DNA from: a bacterium
GTDB taxonomy: Bacteria; Pseudomonadota; Alphaproteobacteria; SP197
Direction of reading: 5' to 3'
Assembly: GCA_028821455.1 (NCBI GenBank)
Contig: JAPPGE010000025.1
Location: 1-32,041, forward strand
DNA length: 32,041 bases
Part shown: piece by piece, positions 24,745 through 32,041 of the stretch
Numbering within the stretch: the stretch's first letter is position 1
Layout of the letters: each line of letters begins with the position of its first letter
The notes under the pieces: model-generated
What the model was told of the DNA's origin: nothing
What the model saw: only the letters and a program-made list of their open reading frames with translations
The model's database searches: none
Translations under genes and position numbers: made by a program

Positions 24745-25469
24745 GCAGTGGCCCCGAACACCTCCTCGACGTCGCAGGGCTTGAAGTCCGCTACGGCGCC
24801 ATAGAGGCCATCAGGGGCGCGGGCCTCGAGGTCTGCAAGGGTGAAATCGTGACTCTTCTCGGCGCCAACGGCGCCGGGAAGAGTTCCTTTCTCAACGCCG
24901 TCATGGGACTGGTGCCACTGGCCGCCGGCCGGGTCGTGCTCGATGGCGAGGACATCACCGGTGAGGCGCCGGAAACCGTCGTGCGACGTGGCATGACCCT
25001 GTGTCCGGAAGGACGGCGCGTCTTTGCCAATCTCACCGTGCGCGAGAATCTCGCCATCGGCGGCGCGACGCGACGCCGCACCGGTGATGCCGCGACAATA
25101 CTCGCCGACATGCTGGACCGTTTCCCGGTGCTCGCGGAACGCCACGACCAGATGGCCGGCACGCTCTCGGGAGGGGAGCAGCAGATGCTGGCGATTGCCC
25201 GGGCCATGATGTCCGCTCCCCGGATCGTGCTGCTCGATGAACCTTCGCTGGGTCTGGCGCCGCAAGTCGTCGACACCATCTTCGAGATGATTGTCGCCCT
25301 GCAGCATCACGGTGCCACCATTCTGCTGGTGGAACAGAATGTCGACCTTGCCCTGGACGTGGCCGACAGGGGTTATGTCCTTGCGTCCGGCCGCGTCGCG
25401 CTCTCCGGGCCAGCATCCGAACTCCAGGCTTCCGGAGAGGTCGAACGCGCCTACATGGGGCGCGACTGA
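24741..25469 (+). CDS. livF: LivF-type ATP-binding protein of the ABC importer
   Basis: Second cytoplasmic ATPase of the importer, 242 aa. Walker A is GANGAGKSS, the signature is GTLSGGEQQMLAIARAM (intact LSGGE), Walker B is IVLLDEPSLGLAP and the switch region is LVEQNVDLALD, all typical of LivF. The GTG start overlaps the livK stop (GTGA), which implies translational coupling. Because the LivG part of the fusion has a Leu in its signature, this intact subunit may form the main hydrolysing site of the heterodimer. Confidence 0.93.
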   Translation: MSSGPEHLLDVAGLEVRYGAIEAIRGAGLEVCKGEIVTLLGANGAGKSSFLNAVMGLVPLAAGRVVLDGEDITGEAPETVVRRGMTLCPEGRRVFANLTVRENLAIGGATRRRTGDAATILADMLDRFPVLAERHDQMAGTLSGGEQQMLAIARAMMSAPRIVLLDEPSLGLAPQVVDTIFEMIVALQHHGATILLVEQNVDLALDVADRGYVLASGRVALSGPASELQASGEVERAYMGRD

Positions 25470-25534
25470 TGGGTAATCCGGAGCGCTGGACGATCGGGTG
25501 CCGCACCCCTTGGGCGGGTGCCGAGTAGCGGCTG

Positions 25535-26419
25535 ATGGACATCCTCATCCAGCAGTTCGTCAACGCCCTCTCCCTGGGGGGCACCTATGCCCTGCTGGCC
25601 CTTGGCCTGGCGATGGTGTTCAGCGTTCTGGGCCTGATCAACTTTGCCCACGGCGATCTCATGACGCTGACGGGCTATGCCATGTTCTTTGCCATCGGCG
25701 CCGGTCTCGGTCTGCCGCTGGCGATCGTGCTCGGCATCGCCTGCGCCACCCTGGCGGCTGTCGCGATGGAACGGGTGGCCTTCCGTCCGGTGCGTGACGC
25801 CAACACGGCCACCATGCTGCTGACGAGCCTGGCGGTCAGCACCATCCTCCACATGCTGTTCCAGAACCTGATTTCGGCCCGGCCCCGGGCCATTCCGGTG
25901 CCCTCCTGGATGATCGGCGCCGTCGATGTAGGCGGCCTGGCGATCGGCGTGATCCAGCTGATGTCAATCACCGCCACAGCGCTGCTGCTCATCGCTCTCT
26001 CGGTTTTCCTGCGCCGTTCCATCCTCGGCATCGCCATGCGGGCGGCAGCTCTCGACTTTCCGGTCACCCGGCTCATGGGGATCAACGCCAACGCCGTCGT
26101 CGCCACGGCCTTCGGCCTTTCCGGACTGCTGGCCGGAGTTGCCGGAGTCCTGTGGCTGGCGCAGCGTGGCTCGGTTGATCCGCTGATGGGTTTCCTGCCG
26201 GTGCTCAAGGCGTTCATCGCCGTGGTGCTGGGTGGTCTTGGCAGCCTTGCGGGCGCGGTGGTGGGCGGGTTCGCCCTCGCTTTCATCGAGGTGTTCCTGC
26301 GCGCCTTTCTTCCCGATGGCTGGTTGCCGTTTCGCGAATCGATCACACTGACTCTCGTCATCGTCCTGCTCCTGGTGAGGCCCGAAGGCCTGATCGGCCG
26401 GCGCGAGAACGTGAGATAG
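25535..26419 (+). CDS. livH: LivH-type permease of the ABC importer
   Basis: Second inner-membrane permease, 294 aa with about eight hydrophobic helices. Family motifs are LSLGGTYALLALGLAMVFSV, GLINFAHGDLMTLTGY near the N-terminus, and the ATPase-contacting loop RAAALDFPVTRLMGINAN about two-thirds along, then GLAGVLGSLAGAVVGGF-type glycine-rich helices. It follows livF after 65 nt that hold no gene; the ribosome site is weak. It pairs with the LivM part of the fusion to form the channel. Confidence 0.92.
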   Translation: MDILIQQFVNALSLGGTYALLALGLAMVFSVLGLINFAHGDLMTLTGYAMFFAIGAGLGLPLAIVLGIACATLAAVAMERVAFRPVRDANTATMLLTSLAVSTILHMLFQNLISARPRAIPVPSWMIGAVDVGGLAIGVIQLMSITATALLLIALSVFLRRSILGIAMRAAALDFPVTRLMGINANAVVATAFGLSGLLAGVAGVLWLAQRGSVDPLMGFLPVLKAFIAVVLGGLGSLAGAVVGGFALAFIEVFLRAFLPDGWLPFRESITLTLVIVLLLVRPEGLIGRRENVR

Positions 26420-26428
26420 GAGCGCCTC

Positions 26429-27748
26429 ATGAGCAATTCACTGCTTGAACGGGACAGGAAGGCTCTCGCCGGGATCGGCAAGCTGAGGACATCGCCGCTT
26501 ACCACCCGCCATGCCCGTGGCAACCGGCTGATCGAGGAGGACGGCCGCGAGGTGCTGGACATGTCCGCCACCGCCGGCTCGGCGCTTCTGGGGTACGGGC
26601 ATCCCGCAGTCCTCGAGGCGACACGCCGTGGCCTCGAGGAGTGTGCCGGTGCGTCGGCGATGTTCGGCGCATCCGAATCGGCCGTGGCCCTGGCCGAGGA
26701 TCTTCTCGTCCTCGTGCCGGAGGCTGACGATCACAAGGTCTGGTTCGGTCACAGTGGTTCGGATGCCAACGATACGGTCATGCGGGCCGTGACGGCGGCG
26801 ACCGGTCGACGCCGGTTCATGAGTTTCCATGGCGCCTATCACGGCGGCATCTCGGGCTCCATGTCCGTGTCCGGTCACCCGTCGCAGCAGCACGCGCTGC
26901 CCCGCGCCGGCCTGGTACAGATCCCCTTTCCCAATCCCTACCGTCCCCTGGGCGGTGGCGACGCGGCGCGCCATGTTCTCGATCATGTCGATTTCCTGTT
27001 TTCCACCGCCATCCGTCCGGACGATGTCGCGGCGCTCTTCATCGAGCCGCTGCAGTCCGACGGCGGCATGCTCGTGCCGCCTCCGGGCTTCTTCCCGGCC
27101 CTCGCCGACCGGTGCCGGGCCGAAGGCATTCTGATCGTCAGCGACGAGGTCAAGGTGGGCCTTGGCCGACCGGGGTGCTGGCACTGCTACCAGGCGGAGG
27201 GATTCCGGCCCGACATCGTGACCTTCGGCAAGGGCCTGGGGAGCGGCATTCCCGTCTCGGCCATCGTCGCGCCACGGAGCGTGATGGACGTGCAGGAAGC
27301 CTTCGCCCTCATCACCACTACCGGAAACTCCGTCTCGACAAGCGTCGCGCGCGCCGTTCTCCGGCACATCCGCGACGACGGTCTCGTCGACAATGCGGCG
27401 GCGCGCGGCCGCCAGCTCATGGACGGCCTCGTTGCCATGCAGGGACGCCACGAACTCATCGGAGATGTCCGGGGAAGGGGTCTTGCCATCGGCGTCGAAC
27501 TGGTGACGGACCGCCAGACGAAGGAGCCGGCGACCAAGGAGGCAGCGAAGGTGGTGCTGCGCTGCTACCAGCTCGGTGTCTTCATCACCTATGTCGGCAT
27601 GGCGTCCAACGTCCCGGAGCTCACTCCGCCGCTCACGCTCACCGCCGACGAAGCCGACGAGGCTCTCGCCGTGTTCGACCAGGCCATCGGTGACGTCGCG
27701 GCCGGGCGTGTCGGCGACGACGAGATCGCGGCGTTCGCCGGCTGGTGA
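26429..27748 (+). CDS. Class III aminotransferase, 4-aminobutyrate/omega-amine type
   Basis: PLP aminotransferase of 439 aa within the transport operon. Motifs include VWFGHSGSDANDTVMRAV (104-121 region), SFHGAYHGGISGSMS, ALFIEPLQSDGGMLVPPPGF, ILIVSDEVKVGLGRPG with the cofactor-binding Asp, and K268 in VTFGKGLGSGIPVSA as the Schiff-base lysine. AGGAG lies just before the ATG. It is 9 nt after livH and overlaps the next gene by GTGA (27745-27748). Being cotranscribed with an importer implies that it deaminates the imported compound or a derivative of it. In a gamma-glutamyl route it would act like SpuC on the free amino group. Glutamate-1-semialdehyde mutase is a distant relative but unlikely in this context. 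Confidence 0.9.
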   Translation: MSNSLLERDRKALAGIGKLRTSPLTTRHARGNRLIEEDGREVLDMSATAGSALLGYGHPAVLEATRRGLEECAGASAMFGASESAVALAEDLLVLVPEADDHKVWFGHSGSDANDTVMRAVTAATGRRRFMSFHGAYHGGISGSMSVSGHPSQQHALPRAGLVQIPFPNPYRPLGGGDAARHVLDHVDFLFSTAIRPDDVAALFIEPLQSDGGMLVPPPGFFPALADRCRAEGILIVSDEVKVGLGRPGCWHCYQAEGFRPDIVTFGKGLGSGIPVSAIVAPRSVMDVQEAFALITTTGNSVSTSVARAVLRHIRDDGLVDNAAARGRQLMDGLVAMQGRHELIGDVRGRGLAIGVELVTDRQTKEPATKEAAKVVLRCYQLGVFITYVGMASNVPELTPPLTLTADEADEALAVFDQAIGDVAAGRVGDDEIAAFAGW

Positions 27749-28527
27749 GCATGCTCCAGGCGTCGGACCCGCCGCCGTTCACATGGTTCAACCGCGAGGG
27801 CAGGGCCCCCTGTCTCATCGTCTGCGATCACGCCTCCAACGCGATCCCCCGCGGCCTGGAGGACCTTGGCCTCGACCCGGATCACCTTGAGCAGCACATC
27901 GCCTGGGACATCGGTGCCGCGTGTATCGCACAAAGACTGGCCCGGCGTTTCGATGCGCCGTTGCTGCTCGCCGGCTATTCGCGCCTGGTGGCCGACTGTA
28001 ACCGCTACCCCGATGATCCGGCCGCCTTCATCGAGGTGAGCGATACCATCCCGGTCGGCGGCAACAGTGGTCTTGGCGAGGACGACCGCCGGCGACGCCT
28101 CGAAGCGGTCTGGCATCCCTACCACGACGCCATCGAGGCCGCGCTCGGAGACCGCGCAGCGCCTCCGGCCTTCATTTCGGTCCACACGATGACACGGTGC
28201 ATGCGTGGCAAGGAGCCGCGTCCCGAGGCGTTCACCGTGTGCTGGAGCAGGGACGACCGCCTCGCAACCCCGATCCTGGAACGCCTGCGCTCCCGCGGCG
28301 ATATCGTCGTCGGAGACAACCAGCCCTACGGTCTCGATATCGGGGAAGACTACACGGTGCCCGAGCACGCGATGCGCCGCGGCCTCGCCCACCTCCAGTT
28401 CGAGGTACGCCAGGATCTCGTCTCGAGCCCTGACGATGCCGCGCACTGGGCCGACCTCGTCCACGACCTCGCCGCCGATCTCGTGGCCGATGCCAGCCTG
28501 CGTCAGGAGCGCCACGTCTGGCCTTGA
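27745..28527 (+). CDS. N-formylglutamate amidohydrolase family hydrolase
   Basis: Zinc-type amidohydrolase related to HutG2, which splits N-formylglutamate to glutamate and formate. The 260-aa protein has LIVCDHASNAIPRGLEDLGL (23-42), HIAWDIGAACIAQRLA, LLAGYSRLVADCNRYP and FISVHTMTRCM, in the order seen in the family. The start is GTG 27745 (overlapping the preceding TGA) or ATG 27751 two codons on. No other histidine-utilisation gene is present, so formylglutamate itself is a doubtful substrate. In this operon a glutamate-amide such as a gamma-glutamyl derivative would make more sense; that is inference. It is the last gene of the operon, followed by a 176-nt gap. Confidence 0.85.
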   Translation: MSMLQASDPPPFTWFNREGRAPCLIVCDHASNAIPRGLEDLGLDPDHLEQHIAWDIGAACIAQRLARRFDAPLLLAGYSRLVADCNRYPDDPAAFIEVSDTIPVGGNSGLGEDDRRRRLEAVWHPYHDAIEAALGDRAAPPAFISVHTMTRCMRGKEPRPEAFTVCWSRDDRLATPILERLRSRGDIVVGDNQPYGLDIGEDYTVPEHAMRRGLAHLQFEVRQDLVSSPDDAAHWADLVHDLAADLVADASLRQERHVWP

Positions 28528-28703
28528 CACTACCTTCCGGCAAGCCTGGTGTGACTGATTCTAGAATGACGCAAGACTGGCCTCTCCAGCTTTCACAGAT
28601 GCCTTTCCGTATCCATGTGTTGATGGGGCAGGGACTCGGGGCGTTGCCAAAGGGGAGGCAGCGGAGGAATACTGTCTCCATCACCTGAGAAGCGGAAGGT
28701 TCC

Positions 28704-29255
28704 ATGTCCCGGAAGGAAGAACGCGATCGGGCGATCGCCGAAACGCTCGAGAAGGTACGTGCCGTGGAAGGCGTCACGCGCCAGTCGCTGGCGACGATCC
28801 GCGATCACATGATTGCCCTGGCGCAGCGTCGAGAGCTGTTTCCGGAAGAGGACTTTCCACTTCCGGTAGATGGGACCGGCGAGGTCTTCGACGTCCTTTC
28901 GCGCGACGAGGACGGGCGCCACGAACTCTACATCGAGGTCGCCAACAAGCATGTCTGGACGCCTCCCCACAACCACACGACATGGGCCGTCGTGGTCGGC
29001 ATCCAGGGTGTGGAACTCAACCGGATCTGGGAAGGGGACGGCGGGCCGGCAGGCGAGGCGCCGCTCAGGCTTGCCCGCGAGGTCGAGGTCCGCAGTGGCG
29101 CCGGCGTCTGTCTCATGCCGAACGACTTCCACTCGATTCACATGGAAGAGGGGGTGCGCAACATGCACCTTCATCTCTACGGTCTGGGATTTGCCCATCT
29201 CGAGGGGCGGCTCATGTTCGATCAGGAAACCGGCTCATATCGCAGTTTCGACTGA
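28704..29255 (+). CDS. Cysteine-dioxygenase-like cupin (thiol dioxygenase family)
   Basis: Single-domain cupin of 183 aa resembling type I cysteine dioxygenase and 3-mercaptopropionate dioxygenase, which add O2 to a thiol to make a sulfinate. Candidate iron ligands are H89 and H91 (TPPHNHTTW) and H143 (PNDFHSIH). HLHLY (155-159) gives His157 and Tyr159, the positions of the catalytic His-Tyr pair that follows Ser in mammalian enzyme (SLHLY); here the Ser is His. The first 50 residues are helical and basic. The ATG is preceded by GGAAGG (28694-28699). The next gene is a multidomain rhodanese 7 nt away, a pairing that supports a sulfur substrate. Which thiol is oxidised cannot be read from the sequence, and a non-thiol cupin is possible. 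Confidence 0.78.
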   Translation: MSRKEERDRAIAETLEKVRAVEGVTRQSLATIRDHMIALAQRRELFPEEDFPLPVDGTGEVFDVLSRDEDGRHELYIEVANKHVWTPPHNHTTWAVVVGIQGVELNRIWEGDGGPAGEAPLRLAREVEVRSGAGVCLMPNDFHSIHMEEGVRNMHLHLYGLGFAHLEGRLMFDQETGSYRSFD

Positions 29256-29262
29256 AACGACC

Positions 29263-30813
29263 GTGACGGCATCCATCGACAGTACGGAGCTTCGCGAACG
29301 GATCATCGCCGGAGGCGAGTTCGCGCTCATCGATGTGCGGGAGTCCGGCCTGTTCTCCCACGGTCATCTCCTTACCGCCTGCAATCTCCCTTTGTCGCGC
29401 CTCGAACTCGGCATCGTCACCCTGCTCCCGCGCAAGGCCACATTCGTTGTCCTGACGGACGGCGGCGACGGCCTGGCAGGACGCGCCGCGGGTGTGCTGC
29501 AGACCATGGGTTACGGAAACATCGCCATCCACGAGGGCGGGGTCGAGGCCTGGCGGGCGGCTGGCGGCGAGGTCTTCGAAGGGATCAACGTTCCCTCCAA
29601 GGCGTTTGGCGAATGCGTCGAAAGCGCCTGCGCCACCCCGGCACTGGGTGCAGCCGAGGTCCATAGCCGGATCGCCGCAGGCGACGACATCATCGTTCTC
29701 GACGGCCGTCCCTTCGGCGAGTACGTCGACTTCGCCATCCCGGGTGCGTTCAGCTGTCCCAACAGCGAACTGGCCCGCCACATCACGGATCTCGCGCCCT
29801 CGTCTTCGACCACGGTTGTCGTCAACTGTGCGGGAAGGACCCGCTCGATCATCGGGGCCCAGACTCTGAGGAACACGGGCCTGGCCAATCCCGTTCATTC
29901 CCTTGAGAACGGCACCATCGGCTGGGAGTGGGCGGGCCAGACCCTCGAGTTCGGAGCCGGCCGGCGTCCCGGCGGCGTATCGGAGTCGTCACGCGCATGG
30001 GGAGTCAGGGCATGCCGAAGCATGGCATCGGCGACCGGTCTGGGCGAGATCGACGATGCGACACTCGGCGACTGGCTCAAGGACGATTCGAGAACCCTCT
30101 ACCGATTCGACGTCCGCTCGCCCGAGGAGCACGCGCGGGGTGTCCTCGCCGGCATGACCGCCATCGAGGGAACACAGCTAATCCAGCAGACCGACTCCTG
30201 GGTTGCGGTGCGCGACGCCCGCATCGTACTCGGTGACGACTGTGGCACCCGATCGAGGTTTGCCGGTCATTGGCTCAAACAGATGGGCTATCGCGATGTT
30301 CATGTGCTGGACACCGATGAGGTGTTGCCGGTCCAGTCGACCCCGCCGGATGCACCGATGGTCCAACCCGGCGACGCGGCGGCTGATGGATGGACTATTC
30401 TCGACCTTTCTACTTCGCTGCAGTATATGTCATGCCATCCGGCGGGGGCTTTCTGGGCCTTGCGGTCCAGGTTGGCAGGGTGTGCGCCGGCAGCGGATCG
30501 TGGCCTTGCCATATTCGATGACGAGGGCGGTCACCTTGCGGCCCTTGCCGTGGCGGATCTTGCCGGTCTCGGCATCGGGGCTCGTGTCATGGAGGGCGGC
30601 CTTGAGGCCTGGATCGCCGCTGGACTGCCGGTGGCGTCTGGTTACGAGGGAGCATTGTGCGCCATGGATGACCAGGGAGAGGCGCCGTTCGAGATTTTCG
30701 ATGATCCCGATGGCGCGAAACGCCGGTATATTGCCTGGGAGAAGGGCCTCCCGGCCCAGATTGAAAGGGACGGACTGCTGTCGTTTCGTCCCATGACCGT
30801 CACAACATCATGA
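29263..30813 (+). CDS. Four-domain rhodanese-like protein with one clear active cysteine
   Basis: A 516-aa protein built of four rhodanese-like domains at about 5-105, 125-230, 262-350 and 375-460. Only domain 2 has a normal active loop, VVVNCAGRTRS with C189. The loop of domain 1 reads VVLTDGGDG (Asp for Cys), domain 3 VLGDDCGTRS (a Cys, C327, in a shifted loop) and domain 4 IFDDEGGH (none). A longer frame is open upstream, but it overlaps the cupin gene out of frame. The start is GTG 29263, 7 nt after its stop; no ATG is available nearby. No signal peptide is visible, so it should be cytoplasmic. The inactive domains may bind or present sulfur acceptors. It probably transfers sulfane sulfur in a thiol pathway with the adjacent dioxygenase. 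Confidence 0.82.
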   Translation: MTASIDSTELRERIIAGGEFALIDVRESGLFSHGHLLTACNLPLSRLELGIVTLLPRKATFVVLTDGGDGLAGRAAGVLQTMGYGNIAIHEGGVEAWRAAGGEVFEGINVPSKAFGECVESACATPALGAAEVHSRIAAGDDIIVLDGRPFGEYVDFAIPGAFSCPNSELARHITDLAPSSSTTVVVNCAGRTRSIIGAQTLRNTGLANPVHSLENGTIGWEWAGQTLEFGAGRRPGGVSESSRAWGVRACRSMASATGLGEIDDATLGDWLKDDSRTLYRFDVRSPEEHARGVLAGMTAIEGTQLIQQTDSWVAVRDARIVLGDDCGTRSRFAGHWLKQMGYRDVHVLDTDEVLPVQSTPPDAPMVQPGDAAADGWTILDLSTSLQYMSCHPAGAFWALRSRLAGCAPAADRGLAIFDDEGGHLAALAVADLAGLGIGARVMEGGLEAWIAAGLPVASGYEGALCAMDDQGEAPFEIFDDPDGAKRRYIAWEKGLPAQIERDGLLSFRPMTVTTS

Positions 30814-30828
30814 AGGAGGACACTGACC

Positions 30829-31611
30829 ATGAGCGACCTGAGATCCATCCGATACAGCAACCAGGGCCCTGAGGGTTCCGGACTCCAGCCGTGGGATCCC
30901 ATCCCCAAGGAGTCTCTCATTTCCGGGGATCCCGTGCAGTCCGGCCATGTCTACCACAGCGACGACACGGGCCAGCTGACCTCCGGAGTCTGGCATTGCA
31001 CGCCCATGGTGGCGAAGCCGGGGCCCTACGACGTCAACGAATTCATGCTGGTTCTCGATGGCGCCATCACCCTCGTGTACGAGAATGGGAACGAGGAGAC
31101 ATTCAACGTCGGGGAGTGCTTCGTCATCCCCAAGGGGACGCCCCTCTCCTGGAAGCAGACCGGGGATGTCCTCAAGTACTGGGTCATCTTCGAGGACAGT
31201 TCGGGCGAGGAACTCGAGGCTTCCGAAAGGGTATCGCGGCGCATTGACCCCGGCACGGCGCTCGAGCCGGTCGGCGAGCAGGACACGTCACGCTACGTCG
31301 GCGGCGTGCCGGAACAGGGAATCCGGATTCTCTTCGAGGATGCCACCCGCCAGATGGTCTGTGGAGTCTGGCAGACCAGCGAGATGCATACGAAGCCGGC
31401 GCCGTTTCCGAGAAACGAACTCATGCACATCCTGGAAGGAGAGGTGACGATCACCGACGGTTCCGGTCATGCCGAGACCTATTCTGCGGGCGATACGTTC
31501 ATGGTTCCCAAGGGCGCCATCTACCAGTGGGACAGCACGGGAACCGTCCGCAAGATCTTCTGCATCTTCCAGGCGAGGGACGTGGCTGCGGTCGAACAGG
31601 CCGCAGAGTAG
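30829..31611 (+). CDS. Two-cupin protein (DUF861 / ureidoglycine-aminohydrolase-like cupins)
   Basis: A 260-aa protein with two similar cupin halves at about 30-125 and 155-250. Each has the core pattern GVWxC/T-x-M-x-KPxPFxxNExMxxLxGxxTxxxxxG, followed by an acidic E-TxxxGDxFxxPKGxxxxW-type second motif. In half 1 this is NEFMLVLDGAITLVY and GECFVIPKGTPLSW; in half 2 NELMHILEGEVTIT and GDTFMVPKGAIYQW. The halves look like an internal duplication. Typical His-x-His ligands are replaced by Asn-Glu, so metal binding may be altered. The ribosome site AAGGAGG (30813-30819) is very strong and contains the A of the rhodanese stop. It probably belongs to the CDO-rhodanese operon. Function is not known. 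Confidence 0.82.
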   Translation: MSDLRSIRYSNQGPEGSGLQPWDPIPKESLISGDPVQSGHVYHSDDTGQLTSGVWHCTPMVAKPGPYDVNEFMLVLDGAITLVYENGNEETFNVGECFVIPKGTPLSWKQTGDVLKYWVIFEDSSGEELEASERVSRRIDPGTALEPVGEQDTSRYVGGVPEQGIRILFEDATRQMVCGVWQTSEMHTKPAPFPRNELMHILEGEVTITDGSGHAETYSAGDTFMVPKGAIYQWDSTGTVRKIFCIFQARDVAAVEQAAE

Positions 31612-31612
31612 G

Positions 31613-31641
31613 CTGACAGGCGTCTGCCAATTGCCTATTCT
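31613..31641 (+). promoter_or_regulatory. Candidate sigma-70 promoter of the DUF2282 gene
   Basis: CTGACA (31613-31618, five of six matches to TTGACA) and TATTCT (31636-31641, four of six to TATAAT) are separated by exactly 17 nt. Transcription would begin near 31648, 24 nt before the ATG. It starts just after the two-cupin stop codon. Confidence 0.45.
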
Positions 31642-31671
31642 TGCGGTGTTCCAGACCTTGGGGATTCGGAC

Positions 31672-31962
31672 ATGGCACAAAGCAAGATTGTGAGTTTTGC
31701 CGTAGCGGGCGCCGTTGCCGCGGCGCTCTCGGCCTACACCTCCGGAACCGTTCAGGCGGCGGAGGAGAAGTGCTACGGCGTGGCGCTGGCCGGCGAGAAC
31801 GACTGTGCGGCGGGTGAAGGCACGACCTGTGCAGGCACCTCCACGGTCGATTACCAGGGAAATGCCTGGTCACTGGTTCCCGAGGGAACCTGCCTGACCA
31901 TGGAACTCCCCGGTGATCGCAACGGGTCCCTCGAAGAGCTCGATCGCGACCTGCCCGGATAA
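31672..31962 (+). CDS. bufA1: DUF2282 secreted precursor, bufferin BufA1-type
   Basis: A 96-aa precursor with a signal peptide (about 1-29, [16 protein letters not shown] then VQA) and a mature part with four cysteines, C34, C45, C53 and C74. The pattern [14 protein letters not shown] ... TTCAG ... VPEGTC is that of the DUF2282 family. Members were recently described as bufferins: peptides whose cysteines are modified by an MNIO (DUF692) enzyme and which sequester copper in the periplasm. The usual operon is bufA-bufB (MNIO)-bufC, sometimes with a DoxX protein, which would lie to the right, but the window ends 79 nt after this stop. The tail after C74 is unusually acidic and long (about 20 residues, [12 protein letters not shown]). 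Family membership is firm; modification and copper binding are inferred. Confidence 0.85.
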   Translation: MAQSKIVSFAVAGAVAAALSAYTSGTVQAAEEKCYGVALAGENDCAAGEGTTCAGTSTVDYQGNAWSLVPEGTCLTMELPGDRNGSLEELDRDLPG

Positions 31963-31974
31963 GTTCGGCCTCGA

Positions 31975-32027
31975 CCCCCGGCCCCCCGCCCCGGGGGAAT
32001 TAGCGGCGGAACCGGGGGATTTCCGCC
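31975..32027. terminator. Two tandem GC-rich hairpins after the DUF2282 gene
   Basis: CCCCCGG (31975-31981) pairs with CCGGGGG (31991-31997) around a 9-nt loop, and GGCGGAA (32005-32011) pairs with TTCCGCC (32021-32027) around another 9-nt loop. Neither is followed by a T-run, so they are weak candidates for intrinsic termination; they could instead attenuate or stabilise the bufA transcript. The low-complexity sequence is close to the window edge and could be unreliable. Confidence 0.3.
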
Positions 32028-32041
32028 CATAAACCCCGAAT

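Noticed and set aside
25496..25508. GGGTGC-C-GCACCC palindrome between livF and livH as terminator
   Set aside because: The loop is too short for a full hairpin and no T-run follows. It lies inside an operon.
28524..28567. TTGACA and TAGAAT as promoter of the CDO-like gene
   Set aside because: The boxes are separated by 32 nt, far from the 16-18 nt needed. Each occurs separately.

Overview
The window is GC-rich, gene-dense DNA from what is most likely an alphaproteobacterium. The evidence is an NDUFS4-type complex I accessory subunit (found in Alphaproteobacteria and mitochondria), a LivM-LivG fusion inside a branched-chain-amino-acid-type ABC operon, a DddP-like M24 protein and a bufferin-type DUF2282 protein at the right edge. 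No rRNA, CRISPR array, integrase or complete insertion sequence was seen. Both ends look cut: the left end lies inside a periplasmic binding protein, and the right end stops 79 nt after the last gene, where an operon would normally continue.

Layout. 1-948: partial Liv-type binding protein and tRNA-Glu(CTC), both on the minus strand. 1076-4569: coupled plus-strand operon of a Rieske oxygenase, a D-2-hydroxyacid dehydrogenase and a GCS2-type carboxylate-amine ligase. 4605-5154: tRNA-Pro(TGG), NDUFS4-like gene, tRNA-Arg(TCT). 5194-7318: DddP-like M24 protein and a TauD/TfdA dioxygenase. 11687 down to 7335: minus-strand sulfur amino-acid operon (cysteine synthase, AlaX, mercaptopyruvate sulfurtransferase, GNAT, cystathionine beta-lyase-like), mostly joined by 4-nt overlaps. 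11688-12925: gene-poor stretch with a broken brnT toxin and an intact brnA antitoxin. 12926-14320: class III aminotransferase. 18033 down to 14345: polyphosphate kinase and exopolyphosphatase, with a SixA phosphatase and a small membrane protein transcribed the other way.

19068-28527 is the largest functional block. An amidohydrolase and a type I glutamine-synthetase homologue (the two halves of fungal FluG, here as separate genes) diverge from a six-gene operon: livMG fusion, livK, livF, livH, a second class III aminotransferase and an N-formylglutamate-amidohydrolase-like hydrolase. A perfect 9-bp inverted repeat sits between the two transcription units. I infer uptake of an amino compound and breakdown that may run through a gamma-glutamyl intermediate. 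The substrate is not known.

28704-31962 is a thiol/sulfur and metal block: a cysteine-dioxygenase-like cupin, a four-rhodanese-domain protein with one obvious active cysteine, a two-cupin protein, and a DUF2282 (bufferin, BufA1-type) secreted precursor with four cysteines and its own candidate promoter. Sulfur handling recurs through the window (CysK, SseA, MetC, DddP-like, TauD-like, CDO-like, rhodanese, bufferin).
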